A DNA stretch of 64,000 nucleotides from Anthonomus grandis grandis (lineage: Eukaryota; Arthropoda; Insecta; Coleoptera; Curculionidae). The stretch is from positions 6,572,001 through 6,636,000 of the forward strand of contig NC_065556.1 of NCBI RefSeq assembly GCF_022605725.1, read 5' to 3'. The translations under genes were made by a program, and so were the position numbers. The notes under the pieces are model-generated. The model was not told the DNA's origin. It saw nothing but the letters and a program-made list of their open reading frames with translations, and ran no database searches. Positions 56,701-64,000 of the stretch are shown piece after piece (position 1 is the stretch's first letter; each line of letters starts with the position of its first letter).

Positions 56701-57514
56701 TATAGATGTATTTTCGCGATACGCACAAGCATATCCATTAGAACCTAGCTGTAATACTGTAACAATTTTAGACAATTTATCCATTTTCATAAGTCACCAC
56801 GGTCTACCTCACCAAATTACCTGCGACAACGGAACCGAATTCAAAACATCCCTTATGTTAGATTTCTGTAAGCTTCATAATATTAGAATACATTTCACAA
56901 CCCCTGGTAACTCAAATTCGAATAGCCCCATTGAAAGAGTGCATTCGACCTTATTAGATCATATAAGAGTATTAAAACTAGAAAATCCCCAATCGACAAT
57001 TAAACAATTAATGACCTATGCAATTTTAGGATATAACCTAGCAGTACATAGCGTCACTAAACAAAGACCTTTCGACATCATAAATGGCCGACTAAATGCC
57101 TTAGATCCATTTGATTTAACGGACGAAATAATTTTAAATAAATACATAAGTGACCGTAGAGATCGATTGAAACTAATACACGATAAAATCTATAACCAGT
57201 CCCTAAATACCAAGTTAAAACTAAATGAAAAGCAAAATCAAACTAGAGAAGACCCTGCAAATTTTCCCTCAGGATCTAAAATTTATGTTACCGATAAAAC
57301 CGCTCTTAGAAGTAAAGACAAACCCCGGAAAAAGATCGAACATGTAGAACAAGACATTGACAATAAAATAATTACGGAAAGGAAGAAGAAAGTAATTCAT
57401 AAAGCAATGATACAAAAACCTAAAAAAGATTTTCTTCTTCCTAGGAACAATGAGCCTCCAGACGAGCCTCCTCGCGATTTTATGTCTGCAAATGACATCA
57501 GTGATAGCGAGTAA
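53723..57514 (+). CDS. pol: Errantivirus Pol: protease, RT, RNase H, integrase
   Basis: 1263 residues from the first Met. The frame is open from 53612, so it is probably made as a Gag-Pol fusion by a -1 shift in the 53612-53657 overlap (an A/T-run GAAATTTTTC lies there). Protease LLIDTGCYPSMI (D6-T-G). RT with WSSPIWIVSKKPDA, FSTIDLSSGFHQI and the catalytic YMDD (437-440). RNase H TTDAS (D586) and ITDHKPLQHL. Integrase zinc finger HHEKTCHRG...CDTCQQAK from about 912, then the DD35E core D981, D1035 and E1071, all present. The C-terminal tail is basic. All catalytic residues I can check are intact, so activity is plausible. Confidence 0.95.
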   Translation: MKLLIDTGCYPSMIRPSIAEKYFPETIFQCSSHLKTSVGEKELLYKANIPAFKEFKTNSNIEFILFDFHNFYDGIIGLRELTNFSLNIDLVNQMLINSKIPNVTIPFYYREPDTTFKLTVNAHEVISAKVPVATRYTCDVIIPEGTIDKLYVPETLCTVKDGFARVDIFNNTNENVTVDLIKPIDCYLLPEKEKENYHFFHIDNIIKENYICNKNKYPNNFDRNKPDITNLIRHEHLNNEEKNRLFKLIKEFSDIFHDENEKLSFTNKIKHEIRTQDELPIHTKSYRYPFIHKEEVQRQINKMLNDGIIRPSSSPWSSPIWIVSKKPDASGKQKWRIVNDYRGVNAKTIDDRYPLPNINDILDKLGRCMYFSTIDLSSGFHQIEMAPNSIEKTAFTIENGHYEYVRMPFGLKNAPATFQRIMDDVLRDLQGKLCLVYMDDIIVFSASLEEHVKHLKLVFQKLRNAKLKIQIDKSEFLRKEVEFLGHVITKEGVKPNPRKIEAILKFPIPKTPKQIKSFLGLLGYYRRFIDGFAKITKPFTKCLKKGATIKHTPEFIKAFEICKNLLCNDPILRYPDFEKPFILTTDASNIAIGAVLSQGKIGQDLPIAYASRTLNQAECNYSTIEKELLAIVWATKHFRPYLFGRKFVIITDHKPLQHLFSLKEPNSRLVRWRLKLEEFDYDVKYKKGTQNTNADALSRVEIHMMENDSIIGSPGSIVDDINQFITDENISLDDLDNLQEIFNPVNLNDEQTEPQNKNKINIISNIQIRPPFQQINNSNGETVHSAVENPILNIPITENCLNTYKNQIIITHNANKKYHAFKTSHFENKTRYHLTLSNNFENEIIFFFKEYINPKTVHCIYVKHSERNDLGNKISTILSKTFKQHAYKLVLTNLFLNDITSVDMQKDLIKNHHEKTCHRGINECLLSLKRLYYWPNMKSDLTQYINNCDTCQQAKYDRHPPKIKFSLTPTPREPLESIHMDTFQINNMKFLTIIDVFSRYAQAYPLEPSCNTVTILDNLSIFISHHGLPHQITCDNGTEFKTSLMLDFCKLHNIRIHFTTPGNSNSNSPIERVHSTLLDHIRVLKLENPQSTIKQLMTYAILGYNLAVHSVTKQRPFDIINGRLNALDPFDLTDEIILNKYISDRRDRLKLIHDKIYNQSLNTKLKLNEKQNQTREDPANFPSGSKIYVTDKTALRSKDKPRKKIEHVEQDIDNKIITERKKKVIHKAMIQKPKKDFLLPRNNEPPDEPPRDFMSANDISDSE

Positions 57515-59174
57515 TCCCGTTATTACCCCTATCAAAACTCCCCTTTTCCCATTTCATTTAGGAAATGCGCGAGTAGTAGAAAGTAAACATACTTTCATTC
57601 ACTATATAGAAATAAAACCATTGCTTTTAGAATTAGAAAATATAGAAAACGCTTATAAAACTTTAACCGCTTCTTGCAATGATACTAATGTAATTAACAC
57701 TTTAATTATGCATCATATGAATACTGTTAATATGCTTTCGCATGCAAAATATTTTATAGATGAGATTAAAGTTAAGCTTAATAATATTCAACCACATAAT
57801 TTAAGACATAAAAGAGGATTAATAAATTTTGTAGGAAAAGCATCTAAATGGCTTTTTGGTACACTTGACTCTGATGACGGAGAAAAATACGAAAAAGCAA
57901 TAAATTCTTTACGCAACTCCCAGAACTCTTTTAGACAAGAGTTAAACTTACAAATGTCATTAACTAAGGATTTAATAAATAACTATAATACCACAATATT
58001 CGTATTAAATAAAAATCAAAATTCATTAAAGGCGCACGTTCGACTTTTTGAAAAACATCTAAATAAAACAATTGGCGATATTTCAGTATTTATGAAACTT
58101 CAAAATACAATAAATCAACTTATAGTAATTTCTCAAAGTTTTATTACATTCCTGGATAATCTGGAAGATGCTATTATGTTTGCTAAGCTAAATACATTAC
58201 ACAGCACTATAATATCAGCTTCTCAACTAGAACAAATATTTTTAAATCTTACTACCCTTTATGGTGAAGATAAAGTTTTAATGTTAAGGGATCTAAAATA
58301 CTACTATCAGTTAGCGGGACTACAAGTTAGTTTTTCAAATGACAAAATAATATTTGCCATTCACTTTCCAATATTCATAAAAGAAAAATTTGAACTTTTT
58401 CACTTGTTCAGTATTCCTGTTAACCGAACCATATTTATACCCAAACTCCCTTTCCTTTTATCCGGCACTTACTTGCATCAGTATCAAGAAGATGTCTGCC
58501 CTATGATAGAAAAAGTCTATGTTTGCCAGAACGCCTTAAGCCCTCCAGAACAGGATTGTGCTACATCCCTCATCAGACGAGCTGAGAACTTCCAGTGTAA
58601 ACTACTAACTGTTAACGTAACTACCCCTATTGTGCGTCAAGTAAATGAACGATTTGTAATAGTTATTCCTACCGACGTTAAAGTTAAAATTCAAAAGTTG
58701 TGCCAAATGAATCAATTCTTCTTCGTCGAGAGCCCCAGTATAATTGAGATACCTTTTAAATGTGGTATCGAAGTATTAGGTTCCACCTTTTGGAATCAAG
58801 AAGAAATCCTGGAAAGCACCCCTTTCCAATTGCCTGCAATATATTTTAACAATTCAATAGAATTTCAGTTACCGCAGGACACTATTCAACTCGACTCGAT
58901 CGATTTTAACCAAATTCGATCCCTTCAAGATCAAGCCAAGATCCTGAAAAATATTCCTAAAGAAGAAGACGATATTCACTCCGTAGCCTGGAGCTTAGCT
59001 ACAACCATTGGGACGATACTTATCATAGTTACCATAGCTTTTACAGTAAATGAGCTATTTTTCAAGAAGAAACCAACTGAAGACTTAGAACTTCAGAAAA
59101 TAGAGGACACCCCTGAAGAAGAATCTACCCCGGGAACTTCAGAAAACAAAGCTTCCCTATTGTTTTCCTCTTAG
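57450..59174 (+). CDS. env: Errantivirus envelope glycoprotein (F-type fusion protein family)
   Basis: 574 residues. The N-terminus (SLLAILCLQMTSVIAS) is a signal peptide. A furin-type site RHKR (119-122) is followed by GLINFVGKASKWLFG, the conserved fusion-peptide-like start shared by errantivirus Env and baculovirus F proteins. A coiled-coil-rich ectodomain with several N-x-T/S sites follows, then one TM helix (about 516-536, SLATTIGTILIIVTIAFTV) and a short acidic cytoplasmic tail. It overlaps the pol end by 65 bp in another frame; family members make Env from a spliced mRNA. No break is seen. Confidence 0.93.
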   Translation: MSLQTSLLAILCLQMTSVIASNPVITPIKTPLFPFHLGNARVVESKHTFIHYIEIKPLLLELENIENAYKTLTASCNDTNVINTLIMHHMNTVNMLSHAKYFIDEIKVKLNNIQPHNLRHKRGLINFVGKASKWLFGTLDSDDGEKYEKAINSLRNSQNSFRQELNLQMSLTKDLINNYNTTIFVLNKNQNSLKAHVRLFEKHLNKTIGDISVFMKLQNTINQLIVISQSFITFLDNLEDAIMFAKLNTLHSTIISASQLEQIFLNLTTLYGEDKVLMLRDLKYYYQLAGLQVSFSNDKIIFAIHFPIFIKEKFELFHLFSIPVNRTIFIPKLPFLLSGTYLHQYQEDVCPMIEKVYVCQNALSPPEQDCATSLIRRAENFQCKLLTVNVTTPIVRQVNERFVIVIPTDVKVKIQKLCQMNQFFFVESPSIIEIPFKCGIEVLGSTFWNQEEILESTPFQLPAIYFNNSIEFQLPQDTIQLDSIDFNQIRSLQDQAKILKNIPKEEDDIHSVAWSLATTIGTILIIVTIAFTVNELFFKKKPTEDLELQKIEDTPEEESTPGTSENKASLLFSS

Positions 59175-59182
59175 GTGGGAGG
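59171..59182 (+). promoter_or_regulatory. Polypurine tract
   Basis: TTAGGTGGGAGG just before the 3' LTR, the expected plus-strand primer. The first bases overlap the env stop. Confidence 0.75.
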
Positions 59183-59399
59183 AGTTATGGACTCAATAGT
59201 GTTAATCCTTATAAATATTTTGCATATGTGTTTCCTGTATTATATTTCGCTTTGCATGCTAACTTTAGTTTATAAATTAAGTTACACGACGTAGGATAAG
59301 TCAATCTTTGTTCTTTACTTTACGTATTAATGTATTCTTGTTGTAGAAATTAAAATTGGGTTTTTTTAAAAGACTCTTAAATCAACCCGTAACATAATT
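59183..59399 (+). repeat. 3' LTR of errantivirus
   Basis: 217 bp, matching the 5' LTR at all but one position, followed by the AATA target copy. Confidence 0.95.
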
Positions 59400-59403
59400 A
59401 ATA

Positions 59404-60120
59404 TAAACTACAGTTTTTTTAAGAGACACAATATATTTCACTTTTTTTAAAATAAATTATTATAACTTACGTGTAAACGTTTGCTATCACTTCCCTCGTT
59501 TGACTATGAAGGACCTTATTCATTATAATAAATGTTATTATTCGTATATATGTAGACAATAATAAAACAAACTAAAAAATTAAATATTAGGTATTTCATG
59601 TAAGTAATAAAACAGTGAAACTCCAAACCTACGAAAATTATACTACCTACTTATAGGTATACACAACACTAATATCAGTTTTTTTCACAAATAAAACAAA
59701 ATAATAAATAACATATAAAATAAACGGAATCCAAAAATCAACGATAAAACCTGCGCCACTGTCCACCCTTCAATAGTAATCAATGTTTTGAAACGGCAGC
59801 AAGCATTGTAAACAGGTGACAAAGACGCTGTCCAATGAACTGTCGAAATAATTCATAACAAAAACACGTGCGGCGAGGTGGAACGTAATGTTGCCAGATT
59901 TACTAAACATGATCCATTTTTTGGACAAACATTTAATTGTACCATATTTAATGGTAAAACAATTGCGTATTAAAGCCAAAATGAAATAACTATTTAGATT
60001 ATAATTCTCAAGATTATTAGAAAGTAAGTCCCGCACAATTACGTTTTGAGGTTAAACGTGGCAACGTCGAATATTTTGGCCCACATTCCTGCCGCTGTTT
60101 CAGATCCACTTGCCAGACTA
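59404..60120 (-). other. Right part of the split Tc1/mariner-related element
   Basis: Corresponds to the 5' side of the - strand transposase gene. AT-rich on the left, richer in GC from about 60040. Two short - frames (59770-60036 and 60039-60266) have no recognised domain. The element end is at 60120. Confidence 0.4.
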
Positions 60121-60245
60121 TACACGTTCGGCGGTTGAAAAATTTCGAATATAATTTTTGCGAAATGTGTAAGAAGGAGACGGAGTAGAGCGAAAACAAA
60201 CTTGGCTTCACCCTGGGCGGCTATCGCATCGACGTTGCGCTTATC

Positions 60246-60334
60246 AGTCCGGTTAAAGTTCTGCAACCGAACTTTAACCGGACTTTAAACTAACACGTAC
60301 ATAGGTATTCCTCGCATACCTATGTACGTGTTAG
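60246..60334. repeat. Two adjacent perfect hairpins
   Basis: AGTCCGGTTAAAGTT (60246-60260) pairs perfectly with 60270-60284 across a 9 bp loop. Five bases later CTAACACGTACATAGGTA (60290-60307) pairs perfectly with 60317-60334, again with a 9 bp loop. They lie 64 bp before the mariner start codon and may include its inverted-end remnants. Confidence 0.85.
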
Positions 60335-60397
60335 CCGATCATGTTTACAATTTATTTCAACCTTTGGTACGAAGACGGATACAGTAATAAAATAAAA

Positions 60398-61484
60398 ATG
60401 GTTTTCACTGTTGATCAAAAGATGAATATCATTAAATGGTATTGTTATGCGGATAGTGCAGAAGAAGTTGCCGTTCTATATTTGCATATCCTGATCAGCA
60501 AGTCCCTTCTGCTAAAACAATTTATCATATCTGGCATAAGTTTGAGCAGTCGGGATGTGTAAATCGGTGTGTAAAATGTTCTAGTGGCGATCAGGAACCT
60601 CGTCGAACACCTGACGCTAGGATTGAAAAGGAGGTCAAGGTGTGTGCTTTTGTGGAAGTAAGTGAACCTTGTTCTAGCTCTCAAATTTCTGAAGAACTTG
60701 ATATTCCAAGTCGTACAGTGCGTGATATTTTTAAAAGAAATAAGTACAAAGCCTATAAAATTAAAAACACTCAAGAAATTTTTCCAGAAGATCAAATAAA
60801 ACGCTTGGAGTTTTGTGAAACCTTAAGAGAAAAAATTGATCAAAATGATGACTTCACAAGTAATATTTTATTTACAGAAGAGTCATCTTTTTCTCTTCTA
60901 GGTCGACATAATTCTTCAGTCGTGAGATATTGGTCTCGGGAAAATCTACATTTGAGTGTACTATTACGAACTCAATGCCCGCAAAAGGTAAATGTTTGGG
61001 TTGGTATTTTAGCCAATCACATTGTAGGGCCTTTTTTATTGATGGTACCTTTAACTCTGAGAGATATTTACTTTTATTGCAACAAAATATTATACCCGCT
61101 GTACGCAACTTGGATGTTAATTTTGAGGAAATTTGGTTTCAACAAGACGGATGTCCCGTTCACAATGCTAGACAAGTGCAGGACTATTATTTAACAAACA
61201 CTTTTCCTGAACGGCTTATTTACACAAGAGGTAACATACCATGGCCTCCGCGATCTCCAGATCTGACGTCTTGCAACTACTTCTTATGGGGCTATTTGAC
61301 GGAAATTCTTTACCAACACCGACATGAAAGAGGCGTTAATTTGGACAAATTGCGACTTAGAATTATTAATATTTCTAGGTCCATTACACCTGAAATGTTA
61401 GCCAATGTACGTAGAGAATCTTACGACAGGTTGGGATACTGTGAAGCCCAACAAGGAGGTGTATTTGAGCACCTTATTAAATAA
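60398..61484 (+). pseudogene. Mariner-like transposase, nearly intact
   Basis: Starts MVFTVDQKMNIIKWYCYADS (HTH); second HTH SSSQISEELDIPSRTVRDIF. Core: NILFTEESSFSLLGRH, where Glu stands at the usual first Asp; CPQKVNVWVGILANHIVGPF; after a frame change IDGTFNSERYLLLLQQNIIP; IWFQQDGCPVHNARQVQDYY (second Asp); and PWPPRSPDLTSCNYFLWGYL, where Asn stands at the usual last Asp. It ends GVFEHLIK at 61484. Two frame changes (near 60480 and 61030) and substitutions at two catalytic positions make it inactive. It is of the same broad group as the copy at 43178. No clear inverted ends found. Confidence 0.82.
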
Positions 61485-64000
61485 TCCATTTAATTAGAAT
61501 CATTATTTTGTTTAAGAGTTATTTTTCATTTTATTTTAGAATATTGTATTTAGTTTTTACCAAAGGTTTTTAAGATTTGAGCATATTAAAGTTGTTTTTT
61601 TGACTTGCGATTATGAGCACGTTAAAAAACAACATAAATTTTTATCTTTCGTGTGCGCGTAAAATGCCAATACTTGATTCGAGGCTAACTGTAGCCGATC
61701 GAGAGTTCTAGCCGTAACACTGGTTTCGTGGCATCAAAATTGAAACCGAGATTTGGTGGTGCACGCCGTACAGTGGAACGACTAAGTGGAGATACCGCGG
61801 GACCTAATATTTTACATTTTACAAGATAATATATTTTTTTTATTATTACGTATTTTTAGGTATATGATAAATGTTTCAAATATTTTTTATCATTTATTTT
61901 ATTGGAAAAATATACATAAACGGTGTTTCAAATTCGTCTACCCTCAAAATACGAAAATGGATAATTTACCCCAAAGTTGCACATTATTTACTTGTAAAAA
62001 AATATGCCATATAAAAAATATATATATTATATTTTATGTGGTTTTGAAGATTATTGAAAAAAAAACCAAATTTTCAAAAACCTATTCTTGACACTTTTGT
62101 GGGTTATCTTGGTTGCTATGGGAAAGTTTTTGCATTGCTGTATTACTTTTTCGTGAAAATGTTAATGCCGAAAACAAAATTAGGTAGGTACCTATGCCAA
62201 ATTTTTGTTGCTTATTTAAAAAATCGAAAATTTGAATGATTCCAAAGATAATCAAAAAAAACAAAAAAGGATTTAAAATCCATTTTAATTTTTTCTGAGC
62301 TTAAACAGGAATGCAGCAAGAGGTAGGCATTATTCTAAATAAAATTAAGATGGTAAAATGTAAGTTAAAAATAAAATTGTTAATTTACCCACCTAATTGA
62401 AATACCGAATTTTTATTCTTTTTAAAACTCAAAGCGAGTATCAAAATAGTTTGGTAGTTTAAAATTTTAAATGAGTAATCTTACTATAAACTACAATAAT
62501 AACTGCAGTAAAATATTATTTCGAATCAACGCAAAACAATATGTGCCCCAGCGCGGAATTTTTGGCATCGCGATGCGGTCGTCGCTTCGCATGATTTCGG
62601 CTTCTGTTGTGAGGTATCGATGGAAGCGGGGATAAGTGTCCAGGCTAGAACTATCGATCGGCTACGGGCTAACCTACCCACCTCCAAGCGCTTCATAGAG
62701 TAATTAAAAGTATGAGAGGGTTCAATCCTATAGTGACAAGTAGGCACCATCTTTACCCTAAACTCGATTGCAGCGTACGGTTGCGGTCTAACCGAACTAA
62801 AATAATTAACATTTGTCACAGTCGGTAATATAGTCTACTGTAATACCGATCCGTCATAGAAATGAAAGGCGTGCTATTCAAAATTTTAGAATGGCGCGAA
62901 ATTTAAAATTATTGACCCATTAAATCAATTTTTAACAGCGTAAAGGCTGTGAATCTCGATCACAAACTCTAAAAAATTATGAAATAGTGCAAGTGTATTA
63001 ATTTAATTTTTGAAGAGGCTAAGAGTGATAATGTATGTAATTTAAGTTTATTTTTTACATTTTTTAATTGAATTCGTTAGTTTTTTGACATTAAATTCAT
63101 CAAATTTGCTTTTAAGCTGTTAAGTTAATGCATTAACGCCCAAAAAAATAAATTGTTAATAATGCACTTTTTTATTGATTTTTAGAGAATGTGAAAGAGA
63201 TTTTACAGCCCAATACGCTATCAAAAAAATATATAATGGGTCAATTGTGTAAGACAATATTTTAGAGATTTAAGTATAATATATTAAGTCCTATTTTGAG
63301 AATTAAATGCTTGATACTAACAATGTTAATTTCACTGTTATCAACAAATTAACAAGGGTAGGGGTAGAATTAAAGTCAATTGTAAAGTAAGTTTATAATT
63401 TATTGTCTTAAAAGGGATCCTGATACAATTTGTTTTTGTGCTGCTTTAGCACAACACTGTCCATGGTATGTATATTGCTTTTTCTACATTTTGAGAATAT
63501 GATACAAAAATTACAATTTATCAAATTTATAAATTAATTATTTATAGACATAAGAACTATATTTCTCAAAAATATGCCCTAAAAATTTTACGTTTACTAC
63601 CTACTTTTTTGTACGGAGGGTACCCAAAAATGTTAGGGGAGTGGTAATATATAAAAACTAACCCTGTAATTAAAATATTCTTTATGGAGAGTATGATATT
63701 AAAAATTAGTTAACACTAATGTATACCCTAAATTCTAGATGTCATCGGTCCTTTTTCTTAAATATTCAAGGAGAATCCCTGGATCTTACTCCCACCTTAT
63801 CGAGGTGAGGTACCTCTTTAAGTAGTGACCTGGTAGAATGGAAGTTGTTTCACTTATTGTGCTTTTAGTACTTCCTAGCAGCAAAGCACTGATGATACCT
63901 TTCGTCAGACCTAGTAAAAAGTGGTCTAGCATAATTATGTTCATTCTGAACATTATATTGAGATTGCTGGATTATGATAGCAGGTAATAACGTCAATGTA
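61485..64000. other. Gene-free stretch to window end
   Basis: No recognised gene. A roughly 35 bp segment at 61688-61724 (GTAGCCGATCGAGAGTTCTA) recurs inverted at 62630-62671, framing about 950 bp. A - frame at 62526-62819 lies in the more GC-rich part around the inverted copy, but shows no domain. The rest is AT-rich. Confidence 0.45.

Larger units (their letters stand above)
51302..59399 (+). mobile_element. Complete errantivirus (env-bearing Ty3/gypsy endogenous retrovirus)
   Basis: An 8098 bp unit: 5' LTR, tRNA-Ser-type primer site, gag, pol, env, polypurine tract and 3' LTR. The 4 bp target duplication is AATA (51298-51301 and 59400-59403). The two 217 bp LTRs differ at one position that I can see. 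All three reading frames are open to full length. Errantiviruses are insect gypsy-type elements that can be infectious through Env. The intact frames and LTR identity say the insertion is young. Confidence 0.95.
48429..60120 (-). mobile_element. Tc1/mariner-related element split by an errantivirus and two MITEs
   Basis: The left end (CAGTGTGGCAGACGGATCTG then AAACA) matches the right end in reverse complement (TAGTCTGGCAAGTGGATCTG then AAACA), and TA lies outside each (48427-48428, 60121-60122). A further weaker match (GGCCGACTTC and GGCCAAAATATTCGAC) follows inward. Between them lie its - strand transposase gene, MITEs at 48643-48915 and 49839-50195, and the errantivirus at 51302-59399. Without these the element would be about 3.0 kb. 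The pairing of these ends to this transposase is inferred from position. Confidence 0.6.

Noticed and set aside
60039..60266. Minus frame starting MQNFNRTDKRN as a gene
   Set aside because: It crosses the end of the split element and the hairpin arm and has no recognisable domain.
1..64000. CRISPR arrays, bacterial operons, rRNA or tRNA genes
   Set aside because: No regular spaced repeats, no bacterial gene layout and no RNA gene recognised.

Overview
This is an AT-rich insect genome window. The evidence is an animal-type gene with GT-AG introns plus a characteristic insect set of transposable elements: errantivirus, BEL/Pao, Penelope-like, mariner/Tc1, piggyBac and Tigger/pogo. I see no bacterial features, tRNA, rRNA or CRISPR. 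The species cannot be fixed from the sequence; a beetle-like or other TE-rich insect is a guess.

Only one host gene is well supported. It is the 3' part of a seven-transmembrane receptor of the secretin/adhesion GPCR type on the + strand, assembled from six exons whose phases match: 2916-3128, 3188-3338, 3395-3617, 3671-3803, 10338-10461 and 24320-25146. Together they encode the last 556 residues. Its two large introns are filled with mobile DNA. The 6.5 kb intron holds a Tigger-like element (4368-7161), a decayed mariner with long inverted repeats (about 7373-9075) and a foldback MITE (9695-10294). The 13.9 kb intron holds a 5'-truncated Penelope-like fragment joined to a degraded Ty3/gypsy element (11250-17245), a second Penelope-like element (17250-19755), a decayed LINE piece on + (19975-20640) and a longer LINE on - (20711-23590).

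Downstream, 26098-32467 is a BEL/Pao retrotransposon with both LTRs and a 5 bp target duplication. Its 5' LTR carries an 87 bp MITE with a telomere-like core. From 36556 to 39942 a PIF/Harbinger-like element with a MADF remnant has been split by another DNA transposon (about 37163-39792). That inner transposon encodes an SDG/QNKN-motif transposase often left as a hypothetical protein. Then come a mariner (42853-44460), a Tc1 relic (about 44640-45640) and a piggyBac relic with TTAA ends (45976-48226).

The most striking region is 48429-60120. There a Tc1/mariner-related element, whose transposase has two introns and an unusually long spacing between the second D and the E, contains two MITEs. 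It has also been split by a complete errantivirus (51302-59399) with intact gag, pol and env, 217 bp LTRs differing at one base, a tRNA-Ser-type primer site and an AATA target duplication. A near-intact mariner (60398-61484), preceded by two perfect hairpins, follows. The last 2.5 kb have no recognised gene.

Pseudogene calls rest on in-frame stops and frame changes that I read directly. Family assignments rest on recognised motifs, not on database searches.
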